Assembly: GCF_022809715.1 (NCBI RefSeq)
Contig: NZ_CP094460.1
Location: 2,356,001-2,420,000, forward strand
Direction: 5' to 3'
Origin: Burkholderia pyrrocinia
GTDB taxonomy: Bacteria; Pseudomonadota; Gammaproteobacteria; Burkholderiales; Burkholderiaceae
DNA length: 64,000 nucleotides
A program made the translations under genes and the position numbers. The notes beneath the pieces are model-generated. The model ran no database searches and was not told the DNA's origin. It saw nothing but the letters and a program-made list of their open reading frames with translations. Shown here one piece after another: positions 1-9,009 of this stretch. Positions within the stretch are counted from its first letter, which is position 1. Each line of letters starts with the position of its first letter.

Positions 1-1
1 C

Positions 2-205
2 GCGCACGAGCTGCCGCGCGATACCTGGAATGAGACGCTGCTGCGCGCGGGACTCGGCGAACGCCATGCACAACTGATCGTCGATCTGTACGACGTGCAC
101 AACGCCGGGCAGATCGACGTCGAGGCCGGCGTGTCGGAGCGACTTTACAGCACGACGACGCTGGCGGATGCGCTCGCGCAACTGGTGCGCCGGCACGCGC
201 GGTGA
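2..205 (+). CDS. C-terminal end of an NmrA/SDR-type NAD(P)-binding oxidoreductase (partial)
   Basis: Only the last 67 codons lie in the window; the reading frame enters open from the left edge and ends at the TGA at 203-205. The visible tail contains LIVDLYDVHNAGQIDVE, which resembles the conserved C-terminal signature of NmrA-like NAD(P)H-binding oxidoreductases and redox sensors, where an L-Y-D/E-A-x-N-x-G-x-I-D motif lines the substrate side. The Rossmann fold and its glycine motif would lie upstream and cannot be seen. The gene ends 44 bp before the convergent transporter gene. Family assignment rests on this short tail, so function is tentative. Confidence 0.6.
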   Translation, partial: AHELPRDTWNETLLRAGLGERHAQLIVDLYDVHNAGQIDVEAGVSERLYSTTTLADALAQLVRRHAR

Positions 206-248
206 TCGAAGCGGCGGCGAGCGATGCGCACGACGGGCGCAACGTGCA

Positions 249-1451
249 TCACGCGGGCCGCCGCACCTTGTTCAGCACCGCATACGAAAGCGACCCGATC
301 ACGATCCCCCAGAATGCGGCGCCGAGCCCGAGCCACGTCATCCCCGATGCGGTCGCGAGGAACGTGATTACCGACGCTTCGCGGTGATTCTCGTCCTCGA
401 AGATCCCGTGCACGTTCGCGCCGATCGCACCGATCAGCGCGAGCCCCGCGAGGATCGCGACGAACGCCTTCGGCAGCGCGAAGAACACCGTGACGATCGT
501 GCCCGCGAAGAGCCCGCCGATCAGGTAGAACGCGCCGTTCGCGAGCCCGGCGATGTACCGCCGGTCCGGATCCTCGTGCGCGTCCTTGCCCGTGCAGAGC
601 GCCGCGGTGATCGCCGCGACGACGATCGTGATCCCGCCGAAGCATGCGACGACGAGCGACATCACGCTGGTCGCGGTGATGATCGGGCGCGCGCTCGTGT
701 GATAGCCCGACACGCGCAGGATCGTCATCCCCGGCAGGAACTGGCCGGTGAGGCTGACGACGACGAGCGGCAGCGCGAGGCTGAGCGTCGTGCCGAGCGT
801 CCATTCGGGCGCGATGAAGATCGGCTGCGCGATGCTCGGCGATACGTTGCCGAGATGCGTCATCCCGAGCAGCGTCGCGAGCGCGGCGCCCGTGAGCAGC
901 ACGAGCACGATGCTGTAGCGCGGCAGCAGGCGCTTGAAGATCACGTAGGCCGCGATCATCCCGAATGCGAGCGCCGGCTGCTCGGATGCCGCGGCGAACG
1001 CATGCGTGCCGAACGGCAGCAGGATGCCGGCCATCATCCCGCACGCGATGCCGCGCGGAATGTGGCGCACGAGCCGGTCGAAATAGCCGGTGACGCCGAT
1101 CAGCAGGATGATCAGCGCGGCCGTGATGTACGCGCCGACGGCCTGGTTGAGCGTCAGTTGCGGAAACAGGCCGACGAGCAGCGCGGTGCCGGGCGCCGAC
1201 CACGCGGTGACGATCGGCACCTTCAGCTTCCAGCTCGCGAACAAGCCCGATATGCCCGCGCCGATCGAGATCGCCCAGACCCACGACGACACCATTGCAT
1301 TGGACGCGTGAGCCGCCTGCGCGGCCTGGAAGAAGATCGCGAGCGGGCCCGAGTACGAAATCAGCACCGCGAGAAAGCCCGCGGTGATCGCGGAAACGGA
1401 CCAGTCGTTGCCGATCGCGCGGATCGCGCCGGGCGGGGTGTTCGGTTGCAT
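249..1451 (-). CDS. BenE-family benzoate/H+ symporter
   Basis: A 400-residue polytopic inner-membrane protein starting MQPNTPPG. About a dozen hydrophobic segments run through its length, and the N-terminal stretch SYSGPLAIFFQAA and the motif GLFPQLTLNQAVGAYITAA are typical of the BenE family of aromatic-acid/proton symporters. Length agrees with the family (about 390-400). The ATG at 1451 was chosen because upstream codons have no hydrophobicity or family resemblance. No benzoate catabolic genes are adjacent, so the true substrate may be another weak aromatic acid. It is transcribed away from a 243-bp gap that separates it from the desaturase gene. Confidence 0.85.
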   Translation of the reverse strand: MQPNTPPGAIRAIGNDWSVSAITAGFLAVLISYSGPLAIFFQAAQAAHASNAMVSSWVWAISIGAGISGLFASWKLKVPIVTAWSAPGTALLVGLFPQLTLNQAVGAYITAALIILLIGVTGYFDRLVRHIPRGIACGMMAGILLPFGTHAFAAASEQPALAFGMIAAYVIFKRLLPRYSIVLVLLTGAALATLLGMTHLGNVSPSIAQPIFIAPEWTLGTTLSLALPLVVVSLTGQFLPGMTILRVSGYHTSARPIITATSVMSLVVACFGGITIVVAAITAALCTGKDAHEDPDRRYIAGLANGAFYLIGGLFAGTIVTVFFALPKAFVAILAGLALIGAIGANVHGIFEDENHREASVITFLATASGMTWLGLGAAFWGIVIGSLSYAVLNKVRRPA

Positions 1452-1694
1452 CGTCGTCGGAGAATGAGCGCCCGGCCAGCAGCGGAGCCGGGGCGATGGG
1501 CTTGTTTTGGGAGCCCCGGATGACCCGCCATTCTGGACATTGCCGACGCGATTGGCAATTCGACGACGAACCGCCGGGTTGTCGGCATTTCGTAAGTAAT
1601 TCGCGCCGACGCGCGCGGATCGGCATGGCGTGCGGCGTCGCGCCTGCATCGTCGAATCGGGCGACTTCACGACGAAGCGCGGCTCCGTCGAACG

Positions 1695-2720
1695 TTACGT
1701 GCTGATCTGCAGCACCTCGTCGACCACCGCCACCTGCACCCCGCCACCCGTCGACAGCGACGCGGTGCCCTGATCGAACGGATGCACCGGCGCATCGGTC
1801 GGCGTCCACGCGTGGCGCGCCAGCAGCTCGCGATACCCGCCGCGGATCACGAAGCCGCCGCATTTTTCCGCATACGCGTCGCGCCGCATCCGGTACGCGC
1901 GCGGCAGGTCGTACCACGGCAGCTTCGGCAGGTCGTGATGGACGAGGTGATAGTTGTTGTTCAGGTACAGCAGCCGCATCGCGAAGCCGGCTTCGTTGAT
2001 CGCGATGCGCGCCTTCGGATGCCGCGCGGCGCGGTGCTCGTACAGCGAGCGGATCATCGCGAGCGACAGCGCGGGCCACGTGACCGCCAGCAGGTAGTAC
2101 CACCACGGCACGCCGATCGCCCATTGCAGCCACGCGAGCAGCGCGACCACGCATGCAGCGTGCGTCGCCCACATCGGCAGGTAGCGGAAGTCGCCGCGCC
2201 GGAACGCGGCGAACGCGTCGGCGAATGTCGCGGCGATGGCGAGCGGCGGCCCGGCGACGATCCGCCCGATGAAGGTCGTGCGTGCGACCGTCAGCGCGCG
2301 ACGCCAGTGCGGCAGCCGCGCCCAGCGTTCGCGCGATACGTAGTTCGTTTCGGGATCGACGCCCGGCACGGTCAGGTCTTCGTCGCGGTGATGGTCGAGG
2401 TGCGTGTCGCGATACAGCGTGTACGGATACCAGACCGTCAGCGGCGGATAACCGAGCAGCTTGTTCACGAACGCGGAACGCGTCGGATGGCCGTGCAGCA
2501 GCTCATGCTGCAGCGACAGGTGCCACGCGCCGAGCAGGATCAGCGGCGGCGTCGCGGCCGCGAGCGACAGGTGCTGCGCGCGCACGAGCAGCAGCACGGC
2601 GAGCCAGCCGCCGTAGATCGCGACGATCAGCAGCCAGGTCGGCCATTCGGTGCGGGCGGTGAAGCGGGCGTCGAGCGCGGCGATCGCGCGCGCGTGGTCG
2701 ACGTCGAAGTATTCGGCCAT
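1695..2720 (-). CDS. Membrane fatty acid desaturase family protein
   Basis: A 341-residue integral membrane di-iron enzyme. The three histidine clusters of the desaturase/hydroxylase superfamily are visible: HELLHGH around residues 72-78, HLDHH around 107-111, and HLVHHD near residue 260. Hydrophobic segments occur at about residues 27-65 and 190-230. Members introduce double bonds into acyl chains or hydroxylate carotenoid-like substrates; the substrate here cannot be deduced. It stands alone, divergent from the PhnD-like gene across a 277-bp promoter region. The ATG at 2720 gives the expected short hydrophilic N-terminus. Confidence 0.8.
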   Translation of the reverse strand: MAEYFDVDHARAIAALDARFTARTEWPTWLLIVAIYGGWLAVLLLVRAQHLSLAAATPPLILLGAWHLSLQHELLHGHPTRSAFVNKLLGYPPLTVWYPYTLYRDTHLDHHRDEDLTVPGVDPETNYVSRERWARLPHWRRALTVARTTFIGRIVAGPPLAIAATFADAFAAFRRGDFRYLPMWATHAACVVALLAWLQWAIGVPWWYYLLAVTWPALSLAMIRSLYEHRAARHPKARIAINEAGFAMRLLYLNNNYHLVHHDLPKLPWYDLPRAYRMRRDAYAEKCGGFVIRGGYRELLARHAWTPTDAPVHPFDQGTASLSTGGGVQVAVVDEVLQIST

Positions 2721-2997
2721 GGTGCTGAAGCGGGATGGAACGGGCGGCGCGGAGCCGGCCCGGATGCTCGGGTGTCTCGCGGATCACGGTCGGCTTGCCC
2801 GGCATGCGCGCGGCGGCGATGCGGGAGCAGGCATCCGGACGTTACCGGGATCGCGCGGCACGGCCAACCAATCGATTCGCATTTGCTTATCGTCGTGCGG
2901 CCGATAAGCTTTCAGGCCACCGCGGCGCGTTCGGTGCCCGTTTTCGTGCGATCGAACCGGGTTCCGCTGAGCCGACGCCGATGCGTAGAATGTGCGC

Positions 2998-3822
2998 ATG
3001 AGCCAATGGATCGCAGAACTGCCGATGTACAACGTGACGCCGCGCCACGCCATGCTGTGGCGCGCGCTGCTGCGCGACGCGCTCGATACGTTCGCGAACG
3101 CGGGCGGGCCGGCGGACGTCGTGCTGCCCGACGAACCGTTCGACGACCTGCACGCGCTGTGGCGGCGTGACGATCTGCTGCTGTCGCAGACCTGCGGCTA
3201 TCCGTACCGGATGCTTGGCTTGCGCGACACCGTGAGATTGATCGCGACACCGGTTTTCGACGCGGACGGCTGCCAGGGGGCGCGCTACCGCAGCGTGCTG
3301 GTCGTGTCGGCGCGCGTGCATGCGGGCGGTGCGACGACGCTCGCCGCCTGGCGCGGGTTGAGGGCCGCATTCAACGGCGGTGATTCGCACAGCGGAATGA
3401 ACGCGTTTCGGCACGCGGTCGCGCCGCATGCGCACGACGGAAGTTTCTTCGGATCGGTCACGCCGTTCGGCTCGCACCTGAACGTGCTGCGTGCGCTGGC
3501 TTCCGGCGAAGCCGATTGCGCGGCGATCGACTGCGTGACGTTCGCGTATGTGCGCGACGCGCTGCCTGAATTGCTGAAGGAGATCCGGATCATCGGCACG
3601 ACGGCGTCCGCGCCGGGGTTGCCGTTCATCGCCTCGCGGGCGCTGGAAGGCGGGCAGGTCGCCGCATTGCAGGATGCGCTCGATCGCGCGGTCGCGGCCG
3701 ATGCGGAACGCTCGCGCATGCTGAGACTGAAGGGATTCGAACGGCTGTCGCCGGCCGCCTACGACGCGATTGCGCGGTTCGCACGGGAGGCCGCCGCGCA
3801 CGGGTATCCGGAACTGGCGTGA
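2998..3822 (+). CDS. PhnD/SsuA/transferrin-type periplasmic-binding-fold protein without signal peptide
   Basis: A 274-residue protein starting MSQWIAELPMYNVTP, characteristic of a stand-alone subgroup of the PhnD-like phosphate/phosphonate-binding fold. The segment SGMNAFRHAVAPHA followed by FFGSVTPFGSHL resembles the ligand-loop region in which S/N/H residues contact an oxyanion. Unlike transport-associated PhnD proteins it has no signal peptide, and no permease or ATPase gene is near, so it is probably a cytoplasmic sensor or a relic with an altered role. A GTG at 2992 is an alternative start two codons earlier. It converges on dbpA. Confidence 0.65.
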   Translation: MSQWIAELPMYNVTPRHAMLWRALLRDALDTFANAGGPADVVLPDEPFDDLHALWRRDDLLLSQTCGYPYRMLGLRDTVRLIATPVFDADGCQGARYRSVLVVSARVHAGGATTLAAWRGLRAAFNGGDSHSGMNAFRHAVAPHAHDGSFFGSVTPFGSHLNVLRALASGEADCAAIDCVTFAYVRDALPELLKEIRIIGTTASAPGLPFIASRALEGGQVAALQDALDRAVAADAERSRMLRLKGFERLSPAAYDAIARFAREAAAHGYPELA

Positions 3823-3877
3823 GGTGCGGGTAGTACAGGGCGGCGCGCAACGGTGGGACCGTCCGCGCCGCTTCCCG

Positions 3878-5275
3878 TCACTCCTCGTCCATCAACCGGA
3901 CCTTGACCCGCTTGCCCTTGATCTTCCCCGCATTGAGCTTGCGCAGCGCGTCGTGCGCGACGCCGCGCTCGATCGCGACATAGGTCGAGAACTCGGTCAC
4001 GTTGATCTTGCCGATCTGCTTGCCGTCGAACCCGGCGTCGCCGGTCAGCGCGCCGAGCACGTCGCCCGGGCGGATCTTGTCCTTGCGTCCGCCGAGGATC
4101 TGCAGCGTTTCCATCGGCGGCAGCAGCGTGTCGTCGCCGGCCGGCTTCAGCTCGGCGAGCGGATGCCATTCGACGTCGCGCTTCTGCGCCTGCTCGATCG
4201 CGCCGACGCGGCCCATCTCGTCCATGCTCGCGAGGCTCAGCGCCCAGCCGTCCTGATCCGCGCGGCCGGTGCGGCCGATGCGGTGCACGTGCACTTCCGG
4301 GTCGGGCGTCACGTCGACGTTGATCACCGCTTCGAGCTGCGCGATGTCGAGCCCGCGCGCGGCGACGTCGGTCGCCACCAGCACCGAGCAGCTGCGGTTC
4401 GCGAACTGGATCAGCACCTGGTCGCGCTCGCGCTGGTCGAGCTCGCCATGCAGCGCGAGTGCGTGGAAGCCCTGCGCATGCAGCACGTCGAGCAGGTCGC
4501 GGCACTGCTGCTTCGTGTTGCAGAACGCGATCGTGCTGACGGGCCGATAGTGGTTCAGCAACTGGCCGACCGCGTGCAGCCGCTCGTTCTCGGTCACTTC
4601 ATAGAAGCGCTGGCGGATCTTGCTGTTGTCGTGACGCTCCTCGAGCTTCACTTCCTTCGGGTTGCGAAGGAACTGTTGGCTCAGCTTCACGATGCCGTCC
4701 GGATAGGTCGCGGAGAACAGCAGCGTCTGGCGCGTCGGCGGGCACATCCGCGCGACCTTCGCGATGTCGTCGAAGAAGCCCATGTCGAGCATCCGGTCGG
4801 CTTCGTCGAGCACGAGCGTGTTCAGCGCATCGAGCTTCAGGTTGCCGCGATCGAGGTGATCCATGATGCGGCCCGGTGTGCCGACGACGATGTGCGCGCC
4901 ATGCTCGAGGCTCTGCGCCTGCGGACGCATCGGCGTGCCGCCGCACAGCGTCAGCACCTTCACGTTTTCCTCGGCGCGCGCGAGGCGGCGCACTTCCTGC
5001 GCGACCTGGTCGGCGAGTTCGCGCGTCGGGCACAGGATCATCGCCTGCACGTCGAAGCGGCGCGCGTCGAGGCGCGACAGCAGCGCGAGCGAGAACGCGG
5101 CGGTCTTGCCGCTGCCCGTCTTCGCCTGCGCGATCAGGTCCTGGCCGGCCAGCGCGATCGGCAGGCTCGCAGCCTGGATCGGCGTCATGTCGACATAGCC
5201 GAGCTGCGCGAGGTTGGCGAGCGTGGCGGGCGTCAGCGGCAGCGCGCTGAAGGGCGCTGCAGTCGGTTGGGTCAT
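3878..5275 (-). CDS. dbpA: DEAD-box ATP-dependent RNA helicase DbpA
   Basis: A 465-residue helicase. Domain 1 carries the Q motif near residue 28, motif I AKTGSGKT, motif II DEAD within VLDEADRMLDMGF, and motif III SAT. Domain 2 carries ATDVAARGLDIAQ and motif VI HRIGRTGRA. The last 75 residues, from GRKDKIRPGDVLGAL, form the DbpA RNA-binding domain, which in Escherichia coli recognises hairpin 92 of 23S rRNA during 50S subunit assembly. The ATG at 5275 overlaps the stop codon of the upstream zinc-ribbon gene by 4 bp (ATGA), so the two are translationally coupled. Identification is firm. Confidence 0.95.
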   Translation of the reverse strand: MTQPTAAPFSALPLTPATLANLAQLGYVDMTPIQAASLPIALAGQDLIAQAKTGSGKTAAFSLALLSRLDARRFDVQAMILCPTRELADQVAQEVRRLARAEENVKVLTLCGGTPMRPQAQSLEHGAHIVVGTPGRIMDHLDRGNLKLDALNTLVLDEADRMLDMGFFDDIAKVARMCPPTRQTLLFSATYPDGIVKLSQQFLRNPKEVKLEERHDNSKIRQRFYEVTENERLHAVGQLLNHYRPVSTIAFCNTKQQCRDLLDVLHAQGFHALALHGELDQRERDQVLIQFANRSCSVLVATDVAARGLDIAQLEAVINVDVTPDPEVHVHRIGRTGRADQDGWALSLASMDEMGRVGAIEQAQKRDVEWHPLAELKPAGDDTLLPPMETLQILGGRKDKIRPGDVLGALTGDAGFDGKQIGKINVTEFSTYVAIERGVAHDALRKLNAGKIKGKRVKVRLMDEE

Positions 5276-5469
5276 TCCAGGTCTCCGAGGTAAGGCTTGC
5301 CTTCCATCTGCTCGTAGACGATCGTGCCGTCGTCGGCTTCGAAGCGCTCGAGATAGTTGCGCGCGCCGCACAGCGGGCAGCGGAACAGCAGCCCCTGGCC
5401 TTCGTCCTTGATGACGACGTCGGACGTTTCCCACTGCGTGCCGCAGCTCTGGTTTCTGCAGGTAAACAC
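5272..5469 (-). CDS. Small zinc-ribbon protein coupled to dbpA
   Basis: A 65-residue protein starting at a GTG preceded by a GGAG ribosome-binding site 8 bp upstream. It has two cysteine pairs, FTCRNQSC at the N-terminus and RCPLCG near residue 32, spaced as in a rubredoxin-like or ribosomal zinc ribbon, followed by an acidic tail. Its stop codon overlaps the dbpA start (ATGA), so it is the first gene of a two-gene operon with the rRNA helicase. A role in RNA binding or ribosome assembly is an inference from that coupling. The first Cys pair has a four-residue gap rather than the usual two. Confidence 0.7.
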   Translation of the reverse strand: MFTCRNQSCGTQWETSDVVIKDEGQGLLFRCPLCGARNYLERFEADDGTIVYEQMEGKPYLGDLE

Positions 5470-5732
5470 GGTCTTTCTCCAGCTGAATTCGGTTGGTGGC
5501 GCGCCCGGGCGGGCGCGGCAACGGTGTGCGGCGCTCGCGCGGCTCGGGCGCGGGCCGCACCGGCGGTCGCTTGGACTGCGTCGATGCGGATGATGGATCG
5601 GGCGGCGACGGGGTCGCGCGTGCCGCAATTCTAGCGGATGCGGGCGACCGACAGTGGGCGATGGCGGCGGGCGACGACTGCGGGCGACCGGCGTGGGCGA
5701 CCGGCGCGGGCGTCGCCTACGGCGCGCGCCAT

Positions 5733-5760
5733 GAAAAATGGCCGCCCCGGAGGGCGGCCA
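5733..5760 (-). terminator. Rho-independent terminator of mqo
   Basis: Inverted repeat TGGCCGCC / GGCGGCCA around a short loop, followed on the minus strand by a run of five T residues. It lies 41 bp past the mqo stop codon and is oriented to end leftward transcription. Confidence 0.8.
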
Positions 5761-5800
5761 TGTCGTGCGGCGAAACGGCGCCGCGCGGCGGTCGTACGCG

Positions 5801-7444
5801 TTACAGCGCCATGTCGGCCGACGCCTTCGCCGGGCGGGCCGGCGCGGTGCCGGTCGCCTGCGACGGTACGTTGACGTCGATCTTCGGCGGCGGCGAGAGC
5901 TGCAGCACGTCGCTCGTGTAGGTCCATTCCTCGACGACCTTCGCCGGGCTGTCGTTCAGCTTCGTGCCGTAGCTCGGCACGATCTGGCGAAGCTTCTGCT
6001 GCCACTCGGGCGTCGCGACCTTGTCCTTGAACACCTTCTTCATCAGGTTCAGCATGATCGGCGCGGCCGTCGACGCGCCCGGCGACGCGCCGAGCAGGCC
6101 CGCGATGCTGCCGTCCTGCGAGCTGACGATCTCGGTGCCGAGCTTCAGCACGCCGCCCTTCACCGGGTCGCGCTTGATGATCTGCACGCGCTGGCCGGCC
6201 TGCCACAGGCGCCAGTCTTCCTTCTTCGCGTTCGGGAAGTATTCCTTCAGCGCGTTGTAGCGGTCGTCGTCGGACAGCATCAGCTGGCCGGCGAGGTACT
6301 GGACGAGCGGGAATTCGTCGACGCCCACGCGCATCATCGGCGCGACGTTGTGCGTGTTGGTGCTCGTGAGCAGGTCGAAATACGAGCCGTTCTTCAGGAA
6401 CTTGGTCGAGAACGTCGCGAACGGCCCGAACAGGATGATCTTCTTGCCGTCGATGATCCGCGTGTCGAGGTGCGGCACCGACATCGGCGGCGAGCCGACC
6501 GACGCCTTGCCGTACGCCTTCGCGAGGTGCTGCTTCACGACGTCGGGGTTGTCGGTCACGAGGAACGAGCCGCCGACCGGGAACGCGCCGTAGTCCTTCG
6601 CTTCGGGGATGCCCGACGCCTGCAGCAGGTGCAGCGCGCCGCCGCCCGCGCCGATGAACACGAACTTCGCGTCGACGGCTTGCGGCGGTTCATCCGAATG
6701 CAGCTTGACCCACGACACGTGCCACGTGCCGTCGGCGTTGCGCGTGATCTCGCGCACTTCGCTCGACAGCGACAGCGTGAAGTTCGGCTGCGACTTCAGG
6801 TAGCCGACGAACTGGCGCGTGATCTCGCCGAAGTTCACGTCGGTGCCGATCGGCGTCCACGTCGCGGCAACCTTCTGCTTGCGGTCGCGGCCTTCCATCA
6901 TCAGCGGCACCCACTGCTTGATCTGGTCGTAGTCTTCCGAATACTGCATGCCGCGGAACAGCGGGCTCGCCTGCAGCGCTTCGTAGCGCTTCTTCAGGAA
7001 GCGGACGTTGTCGTCGCCCCACACGAAGCTCATGTGCGGCGTCGAGTTGATGAACGAATGCGGGTTCTTCAGCACGCCCTGCCTGACCTGCCACGCCCAG
7101 AACTGGCGCGAGATCTGGAACGACTCGTTGATCTCGACGGCCTTCGAGATGTCGATCTTGCCGTCCGCCTTTTCCGGCGTGTAGTTGAGTTCCGCGAGCG
7201 CCGAGTGGCCGGTGCCCGCGTTGTTCCAGCCGTTCGAACTTTCCAGCGCGACGCCGTCGAGGCGCTCGACCATCGTCATCGACCAGTCAGGCTGAAGCTC
7301 GTGCAGCCAGACGCCGAGCGTCGAACTCATGATGCCGCCGCCCACCAGCAGGACGTCGACCTTCTTCGTATCGGCCGCGTGCGCGGACGACGCGGCGACG
7401 CACAGCGCGAGCGCCGACAGTATTACCCGTAACGTTTTGATCAC
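5801..7444 (-). CDS. mqo: Malate:quinone oxidoreductase, exported form
   Basis: A 547-residue flavoprotein that oxidises malate to oxaloacetate and passes electrons to the quinone pool, an alternative to NAD-linked malate dehydrogenase. The FAD-binding motif is seen as [16 protein letters not shown] near residue 30, followed by [13 protein letters not shown], and [11 protein letters not shown] near residue 470 matches the family signature. The GTG start is chosen because it follows an AAGGGA ribosome-binding site and opens a signal-peptide-like sequence, [21 protein letters not shown], ending AHA. An export signal is unusual for Mqo generally but common among Burkholderia copies; the protein probably faces the periplasm or is membrane-tethered. 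A strong terminator follows. Confidence 0.92.
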   Translation of the reverse strand: MIKTLRVILSALALCVAASSAHAADTKKVDVLLVGGGIMSSTLGVWLHELQPDWSMTMVERLDGVALESSNGWNNAGTGHSALAELNYTPEKADGKIDISKAVEINESFQISRQFWAWQVRQGVLKNPHSFINSTPHMSFVWGDDNVRFLKKRYEALQASPLFRGMQYSEDYDQIKQWVPLMMEGRDRKQKVAATWTPIGTDVNFGEITRQFVGYLKSQPNFTLSLSSEVREITRNADGTWHVSWVKLHSDEPPQAVDAKFVFIGAGGGALHLLQASGIPEAKDYGAFPVGGSFLVTDNPDVVKQHLAKAYGKASVGSPPMSVPHLDTRIIDGKKIILFGPFATFSTKFLKNGSYFDLLTSTNTHNVAPMMRVGVDEFPLVQYLAGQLMLSDDDRYNALKEYFPNAKKEDWRLWQAGQRVQIIKRDPVKGGVLKLGTEIVSSQDGSIAGLLGASPGASTAAPIMLNLMKKVFKDKVATPEWQQKLRQIVPSYGTKLNDSPAKVVEEWTYTSDVLQLSPPPKIDVNVPSQATGTAPARPAKASADMAL

Positions 7445-7522
7445 AGCAGATCCCTTTTTCAACTTGGATGCATCGGTTTTGCCATGCCGCCCGACGTGCG
7501 TTTCGATCGCGGCCGATACGCG

Positions 7523-7560
7523 CATCCGGAGATCCGGATCGCGAATCCGGAATTCCGGAT
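7523..7560. promoter_or_regulatory. Cluster of four TCCGGA palindromes upstream of mqo
   Basis: Two adjacent imperfect palindromes built from ATCCGGAGATCCGGAT and ATCCGGAATTCCGGAT lie about 80-115 bp upstream of the mqo GTG. Repeated half-sites at this position suggest an operator or activator site for mqo. No regulator is identified. The rest of 7445-8029 holds no convincing gene. Confidence 0.4.
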
Positions 7561-7773
7561 CGACGCTGTTCGCCGTTGCATTTGCGCACGCGAAACCGTT
7601 GAGGAGGACACCTTCGGATCGGCTCGCGACAGGCACGCAATTGCCGGCGTCACGGGGCGCGCATTGCGCCGAGGCCCCTGCGGCAAGCCTGAGTAGTTGG
7701 GGTTTCAGGCTGCATCGAAAAGGGCCGCACGCGACGTTGTTGCCGGGGGCGGGGTGGCAAGGGGCGCGTAATA

Positions 7774-7789
7774 TAACCGAACTCGGTTA
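7774..7789. promoter_or_regulatory. Perfect 16-bp palindrome TAACCGAACTCGGTTA
   Basis: Arms TAACCGA/TCGGTTA around a central AC, in an A/T-richer patch between mqo and the lipoprotein gene. It has the form of a TetR/MarR-type operator. No adjacent regulator gene exists, so the cognate protein is unknown. Confidence 0.4.
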
Positions 7790-7953
7790 ACGTGTCGCAC
7801 GCGAAAAATGTCCTTGTTTTTGTGGGGTTTTTCGCGTGTCCGGGTTTCCGGAATCGGAGTGTGCCGCGCCGGAAAACCGGCGGGAATTTGACGGCGCGGC
7901 GCGCTCGATTGGCGCGCCGCGTGCCGATGCGACATGTCGGAATGTCGATGTGC

Positions 7954-7987
7954 CGAAGCGTTGCGCGAGCGATCGCGCAACGCTTCG
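7954..7987 (-). terminator. Perfect 15-bp stem hairpin downstream of the lipoprotein gene
   Basis: Arms CGAAGCGTTGCGCGA and TCGCGCAACGCTTCG enclose a 4-nt loop (GCGA). It begins 43 bp after the stop of the leftward lipoprotein gene. There is no T-run, so it is either a weak terminator or an mRNA-stabilising hairpin. Confidence 0.5.
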
Positions 7988-8029
7988 CGTCGGCCCGTCA
8001 TTGCGTCGCGGCATTGCGCCGCGATCCGC

Positions 8030-8329
8030 TCACTTCGCCGAATTATTCCTGCAGAACTGCTCGTACGACAGCGCCGAACTCGCGAAGCCCTTTTGCTTCG
8101 CGAGTTCCCACGGGCGCTCGCATTGCTGCGTCTGTTCGCACCATGCGTAGCCGGCCGAGCCGATGCAGCCGTGTGCATCGCGATCGCCGCCGACCATCGG
8201 CGGCGCGGCCGGCGCGGAAGCATCGAGCGGCGCCGACGCATTGGCAGGCGCGGTGGATTGCGCCGCACAGGCGCTCAGTGCGAACGCGATCGCGGCGGCA
8301 AGCGAGGCGGAGGGGATGAAACGTTTCAT
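8030..8329 (-). CDS. Small cysteine-containing lipoprotein
   Basis: A 99-residue protein, MKRFIPSASLAAAIAFALSAC, with a lipobox ending LSAC, so it should be lipid-anchored after cleavage before Cys21. An Ala/Pro/Ser linker (residues 22-45) leads to a compact domain with GCIGSAGYAWCEQTQQCERPW, three cysteines and several aromatic residues, similar to small secreted domains often annotated as peptidase-related in proteobacteria. Its function is unknown. The ATG at 8329 is fixed by the signal peptide. Confidence 0.7.
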   Translation of the reverse strand: MKRFIPSASLAAAIAFALSACAAQSTAPANASAPLDASAPAAPPMVGGDRDAHGCIGSAGYAWCEQTQQCERPWELAKQKGFASSALSYEQFCRNNSAK

Positions 8330-8394
8330 GGGGTCGTGCTCCATGGGATGGGTTTGAGGGAACGGAATGACGGCATGCATGTTCATCGCACCAT

Positions 8395-8883
8395 TCACGC
8401 GTCCGGCACCGGCACGCGCGACGAGAACTTCACTTCGCGCAACGCGAGGCTCGACTGGATCGACGACACGCCGGCCTGCTTCCGCAGCACGCGCTCGACG
8501 AATTCCGCATACGCATCGAGATCGGCCGCGACGACCTGCAGGATGTAATCGGCCGCGCCGGTGATCTTGTGGCACGACAGCACCTCGTCATGCCGCCGCA
8601 TCACATCCTCGAAGTGATCCGAATCCTGGCCCGAGTGCATGTTGAACGTCACCTGCACGAACGCGAACACGTTCATCCCGAGCGCGCGCCGGTCGAGGTT
8701 CGCCTGGTAGCCGGTGATCACGCGCTCGTCCTCGAGCCGCTTGCGGCGGCGCCAGCACGGCGTGACGCTCAGCGACAGCTTTTCGCCGAGCGTCGCGTTC
8801 GACAGCGCGCCGTCTTCCTGCAGCAGGCGGAGCATCGCGCGGTCGACGCCGTCCAGTTCAACCGAAGCGCGATTTTTGCTCAT
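8395..8883 (-). CDS. Lrp/AsnC-family transcriptional regulator
   Basis: A 162-residue regulator starting MSKNRASVELDGVDRAML. An N-terminal winged helix-turn-helix (LSNATLGEKLSLSVTPCWRRRKRLE, residues 25-50) is followed by the RAM/AsnC effector domain with GAADYILQVVAADLDAYAEF. Such proteins assemble as octamers and respond to amino acids. It is divergent from the deacetylase-like gene with 126 bp between the starts, so it probably controls that gene and itself. The ATG at 8883 sits immediately before the recognisable fold. Confidence 0.88.
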   Translation of the reverse strand: MSKNRASVELDGVDRAMLRLLQEDGALSNATLGEKLSLSVTPCWRRRKRLEDERVITGYQANLDRRALGMNVFAFVQVTFNMHSGQDSDHFEDVMRRHDEVLSCHKITGAADYILQVVAADLDAYAEFVERVLRKQAGVSSIQSSLALREVKFSSRVPVPDA

Positions 8884-9009
8884 ATCCGTGGTTCCGTAGA
8901 CAGTTTTCTCAAAATTGTACGAAACGGGAATGTGAAAAGCAAAGTTATTGCCGGTCGGCGTCAATAGACTGTTGGCACCCCCTCACTGCCATCACTGCAA
9001 CGGTCAACC

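Noticed and set aside
3770..5293. Plus-strand frame of 507 residues opposite dbpA
   Set aside because: Shadow of an unmistakable DEAD-box helicase; no domain of its own.
5738..7432. Plus-strand frame of 564 residues opposite mqo
   Set aside because: Arg/His-rich antisense shadow; mqo has the FAD motif, signal peptide and terminator.
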